Of a stretch of DNA of 64,000 nucleotides, positions 39,301 to 51,300 are shown one piece after another. The translations under genes and the position numbers were made by a program. The notes under the pieces are model-generated. The model did no database searches. It was not told the DNA's origin and saw nothing but the letters and a program-made list of their open reading frames with translations. Numbering within the stretch: the stretch's first letter is position 1; the number at the start of each line of letters is the position of its first letter. The DNA is from Owenia fusiformis (lineage: Eukaryota; Annelida; Polychaeta; Sabellida; Oweniidae): NCBI GenBank assembly GCA_903813345.2, contig CAIIXF020000001.1, positions 56,158,270 to 56,222,269 on the forward strand. Reading direction: 5' to 3'.

Positions 39301-42300
39301 AATGAATACGATCCCTTAAAATCCTGAGAGTAAAGTCTATTGTTATAGGTAATAATAAAAGTCAATACCAAAACTGCCAATCACAATAATTGTGTGTCAC
39401 ATTTAATTCTTTTAATGTTTCAATAAATAAATGATGAAATAATTGATCCTAAATGGTAAAATCTCCAATTGTTTCAAATGAAATAGGAAATACATTAAGT
39501 ATTTATCGAGAATATCAGTTAAGGGTAGAAAAATAAAAGTTATCTGGATCTCACATAGAATGAGTAATCTTCAATCTTGATGGATTATTGAGAAAGAACA
39601 GGACTTTTTTTACAAGACATGACCCAATATTGAGAGGTGCAAGCAATTCTAATCTTCTTGCTATCACCATACCAGGAATAGAATGAGACCTCGATTAAAG
39701 GAAGTTGTCCAAAGATCAATATCAAATCAGAACCACCATGAGAGCCACCAAATCCCTTTTTAAAATAACTTTTTAAAATGTTGAAATCGATTAATCTTAA
39801 ACTGATTTGTGAATTTGGCCTGTATATTGTTTCTTGTAATGGGGTCATGAGGTTTCATCAAAAGCATTACATGTAACCAAAAAACACTTTCAATCTCAAT
39901 TATCGTGACCTCTGATATCACATATACACGAAACAAAACAGACATAAGCAATAGCATGGTTCATACCTCTGACATACGCCCATTAGCCATGTATCTATGG
40001 ATCTAAATAGATAGGTGGGGCTGTGGTAAGACTTGGCTTCAAATGCATAACTATCAAACACCTGGACTACTCCTTTCTGCCAACGTGCCCCAATAGTCTT
40101 TGGTCCATCCCCCAACCATACTTCTACATGGACCATGTTGTGAGGCTGTTTCTTTGCTGAAAACACAGTAAAGGAAAATTTTATTAAGATTGCGTCTAGG
40201 GACATCTTCCTTCACTCGGCTGCCGTCAGAACGCAGGAAAGACTATCTCTGGGTAATTCAATTTACTTCTTACTGTAACTTTATCAAATACCCTAAATCC
40301 TCATTGTCTAGCTACTCTACCCTCTGACTATCACAAGCAGATATAGGATCTCAATAATCTCACATGGCTGTTTAAAAGAAGGTTAAAGCTACTAACAAGT
40401 GGGAAATGTGGGGTCATATGTGTCTGACTTCATATTCTGATTGGATACAGACTAGATCAAAGAATTAAAGATGGCAGAAAGAAGCTGCTTTGTTTCCAAG
40501 GGTATCTATCTAAAGAGGAAGAGAGAGGGCTTGTATGTGGCTTACCACAAGGTGATCTTCCTGCCATCTTTCATTCACTTTAATTCCTAACAAGACTAAA
40601 GGCCAGGTTAAGTAGATCTCATCCTAGATCTTACCATTGTATGGAGAATATTAAACTGCTGAATAAAACTTCTGTTAGAGTATTTGTTTCAAAATCCATC
40701 CTTTGTAACTCTTATTACTAGTAATTTCATGTTTTATGTTGGCTTATAAAGAGTGTCTTAGAAAATATAGAATTGGGGTCAGGGTGTGGGGTAACCTGAG
40801 CACTCAAACATATTGAAGTCAGGTTTATGTAGTGTTTGGTAAACCTTTCTGTATTGAGGTCAGGATGGGGAGTAACATAAAAGTGAGTGAATATAAACCA
40901 CTTTCAGCTTGGGTTAATAAACAACATTATTGAACACACTTGAATTTGAATAAAACTGAATTGTACATGGAAGCTTTAATAAGGCAAACATTTGCATGTA
41001 AGAGTTTTCCTCATTGAATATGAACATACATGACACATAGGGGCCAATTAACAATGTCAAAAATCTTTTTCACATTTGAGACATGTGCATGCACGCATTG
41101 ATAAAATAATAATTAATGAAATAGCATTTGGTTTATTCATGGGTAACTTTAATGAAGTAACTAAATGAGATGATTTTGAATGCTGGTATGGTTCAGTATA
41201 AAATGAATCATACAGTGTACTTTTGAATATAAATATATAATTCAGGTAAATGATATCTCGATGAGTCCAATAGAGTATACCCAATAATGTCAGTTCCAAT
41301 AAAGTTGTGCTCCTATTTGCTACATAATTAACAAGGCTAATGCCGAACACCAATCGCTGAACACCATCCATAAAAAGTTGGAGACTATAAAAAATATGTC
41401 ACAGCTTGTGAGAATCTTAACCTGATACCCATGTACTTTCTAACTGTAACATTCAGATGAAGCATAACTGGTTTCCAAGAAACAATTACTTAACAACATC
41501 AGGTGGCAATGGTACAGTATGGTATTATAACATTTCATTAATAGCTTTTTTTGTGTAATTAAAGTTGAGCTATCCATACAGAAATAAATTGCCCCCCCCC
41601 CCAAGACTGGCTAATTCATTTGCATTTATTTTCAGGTTGTTGGTGTCCTTTTTGATTTGAAATATGTTAAGCTATTTTGTATTTTAATCTTAAGGTATTA
41701 GCCTTGACCATAAGAAATATTCAGCAATGGGAGTTCTACTTTAAGTAGACTAAGACTTCCTCTGAATTAAGATTTTTTATTCGCATCTACAGTGGTCATA
41801 AATTACAGCATCCCGATTTGATTCTGGAAGATCTAAAAAATTTGACTTTCAGATAGACAATCATAAATACTTACATCTGGATGTATTTCTGTAGTACAAA
41901 TCAATGATTCAAAATAACATAATACAAAATGAATCTAGTCTATACATATGGAAAGGACTAATAACCAAAGAAAGGCACTGATAAAATATCTTAATACTGA
42001 CACCTTGGCGTTGCCAATGAAACATTATAATAAGAATAGTCCAATGAACTTCAGGGAAATCGAAAAAAGATACAATAGCCTATAGAATATATATACTGAT
42101 GAAATTGGTGGAAAATGTATTGTTATTAAATTCTCTTAGGTTAGCTAATGAAATACTATTCATGACTAAGCTTTATTATCGGGAGGAGTGATTAGCAAAA
42201 TGCAATAAAAAATAAATACAATGGCATTGATCGGAGTAGAGTGACATATTCATGAATGCAACTGGCAAGTGATTAGGTTCAGTGAGTACGGGCAGCAACA

Positions 42301-45300
42301 AACACTATTAACACATTGTTGCTATGAGGGTGGCGAGACAGGTTGTTTACAGTAGCAACTGTTGCTATGGTACCATTTTCCACCACTGTGAGACATCTGA
42401 TTGGTTCGCTCTTGGATATCTGATCAAATATTAATCAGCGCATAACTCTGCTTTTTACACGAAGCCCAATCAATATGTCTTCTATTCATGCCAAGATATA
42501 ATGATATATTTCCCCATTATGTTTGAGATCTCAGGGCATACTATGGATACCAAGCACTATTCATGCTATTTGTTTGCTTGTTTGTGTGTTTGTCATCTCA
42601 ACACCCTTTCAAAACTTTCTGAGGCGACATAACCTTTTCATTCAAGAAAATATTTCATATACCAACTGGGTACTTTAAAACATATGAAAGTAAAGACATT
42701 TTTAAATATAAGCACATTTTTGAGATTTTAAAATATAACCCCAATTCTAGTAAAGTGGACGTCATTAAAACAACAATGTTTGTGAAGATTACAAGATGAG
42801 TTCAATTGGAAGAGTGATACCCTATAAAAGCAAATGAAAACTATAAATAATTCACTCAAAAAGACAACAGGCCATAACAAGTTACCAAGAATCTCCTTGA
42901 AAATATTCATGTAACATAATATATACTCTAAAACATTTGCTTTTATTACTGCACTCACATTGCCGACATAACGTGCGGTAATACACAGCTCGAATAATAA
43001 TCCATCACAATACAAAAACTGTTGATGGTATAAAGTTCCGTAAAGTGTCGCTATATTGTTCAACTTGACAATCATTGTTAGCATACTTGTGACGGACTAT
43101 GATAAATGACGTCAACCAACATGGAGTATTTTATTCAGCCCAGCCCACTCGCAATTGTTCTCTTGCCATGAAATATACATAATCAAATAAGATGTGGTAT
43201 GAATACACTCAATTTTTAAAACAAGAAACAGTAGAGTATGACGTCTCTAGAATTGTGAAAACATGTATAATGATCCAAAACTTGCACCATTAATGGAATG
43301 TATAATGATCTATAACTTGTACCATTAATGGAATGTATAATGATCTACAACTTGCACCATTAATGGAATGTATAATGATCTACAATTTGCACCATTAATG
43401 GAATGTATAATGATCTACAATTTGCACCATTAATGGAATGTATAATGATCTACAATTTGCACCATTAATGGAATGTATAATGATCTACAATTTGCACCAT
43501 TAATGGAATGTATAATGATCTACAACTTGCACCATTAATGGAATGTATAATGATCTACAACTTGCACCATTAATGGAATGTATAGTGATCTACAATTTGC
43601 ACCATTAATGGAATGTATAATGATTTATAACTTGCACCATTAATGGAATGTATAATGATCTATAACTTGCACCATTAATGGAATGTATAATGATCTACAA
43701 TTTGCACCATTAATGGAATGTATAATGATCTACAACTTGCACCATTAATGAAATGTATAATGATCTATAACTTGCACCATTAATGGAATGTATAATGATC
43801 TACAACTTGCACCATTAATGGAATGTATAATGATCTACAACTTGCACCATTAATGGAATGTATAATGGTCTATAACTTGCACCATTAATGGAATGTATAA
43901 TGATCTACAACTTGCACCATTAATGGAATGTATAACGATCTACAACTTGCACCATTAATGGAATGTATAATGATCTACAACTTGCACCATTAATGGAATG
44001 TATAACAATCTACAACTTGCACCATTAATGGAATGTATAATGATCTACAACTTGTACCATTAATGAAATGTATAAAGATCTATAACTTGCACCATTAATG
44101 GAATGTATAATGATCTACAACTTGCACCATTAATGGAATGTATAACGATCTACAACTTGTACCATTAATGGAATGTATAATGATCTACAACTTGTACCAT
44201 TAATGAAATGTATAAAGATCTATAACTTGCACCATTAATGGAATGTATAATGATCTACAATTTGCACCATTAATGAAATGTATAAAGATCTATAACTTGC
44301 ACTATTAATGGAATGTATAATGATCTACAACTTGCACCATTAATGAAATGTATAAAGATCTATAACTTGCACCATTAATGGAATGTATAATGATCTATAA
44401 CTTGCACCATTAATGAAATGTATAATGATCTACAACTTGCACCATTAATGAAATGTATAATGATCTATAACTTGCACCATTAATGAAATGTATAATGATC
44501 TACAACTTGCACCATTAATGGAATGTATAAAGATCTATAACTTGCATCATTAATGGGATGTATAATGATCTACAACTTGCATCATTAATGGAATGTATAA
44601 TGATCTACAACTTGTACCATTAATGGAATGTATAATGATCTACAACTGATCTACAACTTGCATCATTAATGGAATGTATAATGATCTATAATTTGCATCA
44701 TTAATGGAATGTATAATGATCTACAACTTGTACCATTAATGGAATGTATAATGATCTACAACTGATCTACAACTTGCATCATTAATGGAATGTATAATGA
44801 TCTATAATTTGCACAATTAATGGAATGTATAATGATATATAATGTATATAATAGGATTTATTTGTGCTGATGCCCTTTTAGGGCCAAACATACATCCAAC
44901 ATACAATTTTCATTGGCCTTTAACCATCAATGGAATGTATTATGACCACAAACAGAATTGCAGAATCACAGATAGATACAGGCCATCATAACTAATGAAG
45001 ACCTACAAAGTATATATATATAAAACTAAGAAGTATAAAGTATGCCATGACTGCAGTGAGTCATTCTCTTTTGAATTCATTTCTATTATTTGATGAATGT
45101 TTCATATCGTAGTTTATCCACATAAACAGTAGTATTTATTTCCAGTGATCCAAACACCAATAGACAGCTTAAAAGGACAATTTGCACATCAAAAGCCCCA
45201 TCCAACAACCTCATAGAGTCATAGTTTGAACAGTAAAGCACACCTTGTATGTACACATCAGTTTTTCTCCTCAAAATTGACTCTCAGCGTCATTGGATTA

Positions 45301-48300
45301 TTAACCAAAGTTTGCTTTGCAACCCAATCAGATCAATTATATTGAAGAGCTATAGTAGTACTTCTGTTGTTCTAACCTCATTTTCTTTCATATTGGCAGG
45401 TACAAAAACAGGCGTCATTTGAAGAGTACATTTACATATGTGTGTGGTATCATATCCATGAGGTCTGAAATATATAAATTTCTCAGGCTACAAATGGGTG
45501 AAATTTGGTAAGACAATGGGTGAAACAAGGGTGAAAATGAGTGACACATTAAGCTGCACATGTATGTTTGGTGAAACAAGGGTGGATGAGACAAGGGGTG
45601 AAACAAGGGGGTATATCAATACTTGAAATAGCTGATATATCATCACCAAACCATCAAACAAACAAACAAGCAAACAAACAGAGAGTCTAGAAACTCATGT
45701 AGTACCAAAGTGGCAGATTACACCTGGATACCTTCTCTTTACCTTTAAGAATCCAGCAAGAATATTACTAATCATCAGATGTGTTTATAGAAACAATGGC
45801 CTGTGCTTAAGAAGTCATTTATTCTATTGAAGTACATATAATACAACTTTTATTCCATTCTTTGAACTAATGATTAATGAGAATTGATGGATGTAATGCA
45901 TTTTTAATGTAACTCGAACAAACATCTTGCATGAAAGGTGTTCAATTAATTAAGGAATGTTTTCACCTGGAACTCAGACTGTAGCCCCAATACATGAGTC
46001 CCAATAAGGAAAAAAGTCCCTATACATGATAGTAGTTCCTATATATGATAGTTGGCTTACATGATAGAAGTCCAAATACAAGAGAGAAGTCCCAAAACCT
46101 GTATACCACAGTGAATAATGGTGCATCTACAATGCACATATACCAGCATATCTCTCTGTGTCAAGTGCCACATTGGAAAGGTTACATAGAGTTGAATTTT
46201 CCTCAAAGGGTTAATGTTACCTATAAATTAGTAAAAGTGATTAATTTTAAGCTGAACCTTAAAACTACTGTGCATGCATTCACTGATCCCCTAAAGCTTT
46301 TCAGAAAATCAATGAATTAAAAGGAACAAGTGAAACATTCAATTAGTGTGCAGATCAAACATGAAATGATTAAAATGACTCAGTTTGAGGTAAATAATTC
46401 ATTATTTGATACATTAAAGATCTTTTGGATTTCAGTTGTCATTATGGGATCAAACTATATGCCAGACAGAGATTGAGCACGAAAGTATCAAATGTGTCAT
46501 GTGTCAAATGTGTCATATGTGTCTTTATTTTTTGTTTTTTACATACTTTGCAGATCATATACTTGGGACATTTACAAATGATAAAGCATTAATTAATTTG
46601 AATTATTTCAGCTTGAACATCTAGATGAACACTTTGCACATGTTTCAAAATAAATGTATAAATATTAAACAAAAACATATCTTGAAAAGCTGATCCAAAA
46701 GTTTAGAAAAGGACAGCAGAAAATTTGAACAAATGTATGAGATGCGAACATAAATACGTTAATGAGTGCAAAAATAAGTCTTTGCAAAGATGACCTCAAA
46801 GTTTGGATTGAGACGATTCAACGGATTGAGATTAAGTAAACTTAATAAGCTGCTCTATAAATGAATTGAAAGCATCTTCAGAATCTGAACCAGTTAATCT
46901 ATAGGAGGGAAATATTGGTAATTCGTGGGTTAACCATATTCCATTATCTCCTCAACTTTCGCTGTTCTCTAAAGGAAATGTTAACTGATTTAAGCCGGCT
47001 CATTTTATCTTGGACATGTACAGTGCGTGATTGTGCATCAGGCAGAACATTCTCTGATAAATCTATCTTTAACTTCCCCAGTTAGTTTCTCTTGCAGCAG
47101 ACGGCATTTTTACCCATCCTGAAAGAATCACCAATTTCTCTAAAAAATTTGGATGAAGTGTCCATTTTTGTGGGATTTTAATACATTCCAGGTTCTTTAC
47201 TTAATTTCTATCAGAAATATTTAGGTCTAATTCGACTCTTTTTATGTGTTTTTCTTAAAAGAAAACATGACCTAATTTAAATTTGTAAGAACGCAACCAC
47301 TTCGAGAGAACAGGTAAGCTATTATGATTCAGCCAATATCTGCAACTATGTGTAAAACACTATCTGATGTCATGTGATATCTTCTTCCTTCCGAGATACC
47401 TGGTGAAATATACTTTTGCTACTGAACCAAATTCAGGAAAGTTTGCTTGCAAAGATCTCGCATGTCTTACAAACAGGACTTCTTGAAATCATCATAAAAA
47501 TGTTTGCACCAATTTGGTGTTGCAGTTACAAATAAGATACTTTCTGAATGAAATATATTTCTCAAATTACTAAGATACTGCCATGCTTATACACATGATG
47601 CAAGGGCGCTCTCTCGGAGGGAGATATCGTTACAAAGTCAGTTGCCGAACTGTTCTCATGAAATGCCATTTCCATGATAAATGTTAACAAATAGAAATAG
47701 AATCACATTTGTATGTAAAAGCATTAACCAGACACGGAACATTCTTTGTTGACTTCAATGTCAAATAGACCCGAGAACACCATACCTAAGCAAAACACTA
47801 ATAAGCTAAATGAATCAACTGAATGAAGAGGATTGAATAGCTGACTAAGTCATTCAAATATTCAGACAAAACCCAGTAACGTTCAAATTTTACTAACACA
47901 TTATAAGAGAAGTCGAAACCTCGGGGTCGAAACATTAGATAAAACTGCTTTTATTTAGTAATGACAAACAGAAAATGTGATTTCATGGGTTTTCACATGT
48001 CTTATGTTGTACGTATTTACTTCTTTAATTCTCAGTTCTCTTATAAAAATAAAGGCAGAATCAGAACCTGTGAGCAATCTTCCCAAATAATAGTTTTAGC
48101 TCCATTCAATGTTATGTGTAATTCTGAATATCTCCAAAGTTCATATACAGTAAAACCTGTATATAGTGAACACTAATAGAGCCATAAAAAGTGTTCACTG
48201 TAGGTAGGCGTTCACTACAGACAGGGGATTTTATATATGAGTCCATGTAAAATGTGTCTTAAACACATTTGTTCAGTAGAGAGAGGTGTTCACTAAGGCA

Positions 48301-51300
48301 TGTTTTACTGTACAGGAAAAATGAAGACTTTTATATAATGATTTTCTTCTATAACTGTGGATTATTTGGGAAAATTAACATATTTTTGCACTTTAAATCT
48401 TAAATAACCTCACAATTTAATAAGATATCATTTATCTTTTAGAAGATAATATATTTGAGATTCTAAATAATACAATGCAGAATCAATCATATTAACCGGG
48501 ACCTGGAATCTCGGAAATATCTAAAATTACCATTTGTGAACTTCACCAATCATCTCTAACTATCATAATTTTACCATAGCAAACATAAAGGATAAGTAGA
48601 TGTATGCCTAAAAAGGACAAAATTCATGGCATTTTCAAGAAATACCATCTATTGTATGTTTTCACTCATAAATACCACATAATATTCAATAATAACATAA
48701 TGCCTCATTTAGCAAAAAACTATAAACACTTATCTGCACATGTTTTAAAATATAATTTGTGTATTTGATCACTCTAGGTTTGAATATAGACACAATAATA
48801 TGGAATAGACATTGTGGAGCCCATTGAGTGTTTAAGAGGTTACACTAAGCTCCTATCCCCACTCATCCCCCTAAACTTACATTTTGCGCTATTGTACAGT
48901 AAAGATATGAGCACCAAGTCCCCAGGCCCACCCATCCCCCTAAACTACATTTTGGGTTATTGTATAGGGACGATATGAACACCAAGTCCCTGGGCCTACT
49001 CTTACCCCTAAACTTACATTTTGGGTTATTGTATATGGCAGATATGAACACCAAATCTCCAGGCCCACTCTTCCCCCTAAACTTACATTTTGGGCTATTG
49101 TATATGACAGATATGAACACTAAGTCCCTGGCCCTACTCTTCCCCCTAAACTTACATTTTGGGTTATTGTATATGACAGATATGAGCACCAAATCTCCAG
49201 GCCCATTCTTGTCCCTAAACTTACATTTTGGGTTATTGTATAGGGAAGATACGAATACCAAGTCCCCAAGCCTACTCTTCTCCCTAAACTTTCAATTTGG
49301 GTTATTGTATAGGGAAGATATGAATACCAAGTCCCCAGGCCTACCCTCCCCCCTAAACTTACATTTTGGGTTATTGTATATGGCAGATATGAACACTAAG
49401 TCCCCAGGCCCACTCTTACCCCTAAACTTACATTTTGGGTTATTGTATAGGGATGATATGAACACCAAGTCCCCAGGCCTACCCTCCCCCCTAAACTTAC
49501 ATTTTGGGTTATTGTATAGGGAAGATATGAACACCAAGTCTCCAGGCCCACTTTTCCCCCAAAACTTACATTTTGGGTTATTGTATAGGGACGATATGAA
49601 CACTAAGTCCCTGGCCTTACTCTTCCCCCTAAACTTACATTTTGGGTTATTGTATATGGCAGATATGAACACCAAATCTCCAGGCCCACTCTTCCCCCTA
49701 AACTTACATTTTTTGTTATTGTATATGGCAGATATGAACACCAAATCTCCAGGTTTCATGTCTTTCTCTTCAAGCACAATTGGAAGGGTATCAAACTGGT
49801 AAGCCTGATTCCAGGGGCCCATACGGAAGCCAAAGTCATCTTGTAGGTCTCTCATAACACGACGAACCAGCCCACAACAGTCCAGGAAGAATGGTTCATT
49901 GTACTCTGGGGCTGGAATGACACAATAATAAGTATTGTTTAATTGTATGTTAGATGATAAATATAATATTGTATAAAATCTTATTGATTGTGCTCATTTT
50001 TATATCTTATTTATTTTTCATCCGAGCACAATCCAGACATTGCTTGTTTGTTCATTGTTTGTTTGTTTGTGATTGATCCTTCTCAGAGGATGCAGATATG
50101 ATTTGCTCCCATCAATTTTGCAGTTGTAAAGAGCTTAAAAATAAACTTTGACTCATTCTAATATCTTTATACAGTATCGTTACAGATTTGGACATTTGCA
50201 ATATACAAAATATCCATGTGATTCTGTCCCAAACTGTCCAAATCATCTTTAATGACAGCCTTATATTAATGTAAACAAACCAATAAAACACACCAACAAT
50301 ACAATAATATGGCATAACATCATAGACTCACTCATCTTACAGTGAACTATGTAAGCTTAATGGCTATAACAATCACACCACATACTTGAGAAGCAGTTGA
50401 CCAAACATAAAACTCATTGACCGGAATATTGGAATCCCAAAGTAGAAAGTTGAGGCAAATCGATAGAATAAAAGAAATTAAGAAAAAGTAGATTATGGAT
50501 CTCAAGGATGAATTCTCCCTCATGGTTTCTGCATCATATCAAACTGAGATATGCATGAGAGAGCGTGTGAGAGTATCAGAATGTCGTCAGGGGGATTGAT
50601 GCATGAGAAAGTCTCTGCGAATGTGTGTCTAAGGAATTGAAGCCTGTGACAAGAACCCTTCAAACAAGGCTGGCAGCCTATAATTAAGTGTTTTGAGCGT
50701 CAAACAAATGTCAGCAGAACAAGCTATTTCAATTTCAAATTGATCGATGAGATTTCAGCCCATTATTACCAGGGACATCATGTACCTAGTTGAGATAATC
50801 CAACTATAACAATCTGGGATAATCAATGGTTCAATTTGACAATCCCAGACTTCAGCACATCTGAAGGACATATATTTCAATGAAGAACATTTCATTTGAA
50901 TCACAATATAATATACATCCAATCAATATCATTTATATCTTTACCCAAATACTCTTGTGAACACCCGGATGAACCTAACGCTCTAAAGAATACCTCTATC
51001 GAGACTCTTCAGGAAACACCTATTATTTTTCTCTCAATCATGAGTGTACCTCTTCCAAAACTACTTTTTGTGACAATTTTACACCAATTTATCAATTGGA
51101 TGAATGAATAAATGTAAGTAAAGCAATGGAATTGTCAAACTTGGCATTTGCTCTAGGAAACAATTGAAAGACCTTGAATCCATTTATCTTTTTATTTGAC
51201 AATTAAACATACTTATAAACAATATTGATGGAGATATCAGCCAAAGTAACATTCATATTTTCTTTATAAAATCCCCATTGAATCATTAATTGAGAAAATG

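Larger units (their letters stand above)
40157..49707 (-). other. 9.5-kb TTLL10 intron with minisatellites
   Basis: Non-coding stretch between the two exons of the NlpC/P60 domain. It contains R1 copy 6 (41339-41410), a 35-bp minisatellite (43264-44845), 'gtgaaacaaggg' low-complexity repeats near 45500-45620, a degenerate 'agtccc' repeat (45985-46095), a pogo-like MITE (48148-48310) and the 69-bp donor array (48870-49750). No other gene was recognised in it on either strand. Confidence 0.7.
39967..49911 (-). other. NlpC/P60 papain-fold domain encoded across two TTLL10 exons
   Basis: Exon 49911-49708 gives FLDCCGLVRRVMRDL, then QAYQFDTLPI and MKPGDLVFI; exon 40156-39967 gives MVHVEVWLGDGPKTIGARW and VVQVFDSY. 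The order DCxGLV ... PGDLVF ... HVxxxLG is the classic NlpC/P60 signature of papain-fold hydrolases, with the Cys and His in their usual places. NlpC/P60 proteins usually cut cell-wall peptides in bacteria; in this eukaryotic protein the substrate is unknown. The intron falls between the PGDLVF strand and the His strand. Confidence 0.8.

Noticed and set aside
43264-44845. CRISPR-like appearance of the 35-bp repeats
   Set aside because: The units are contiguous with no unique spacers, and the context is an animal intron.
48960-49802. A 280-codon + strand open frame of regular repeats
   Set aside because: It is antisense to the 69-bp donor array. A 69-bp period keeps several frames open at once, and the minus strand carries the real exon.
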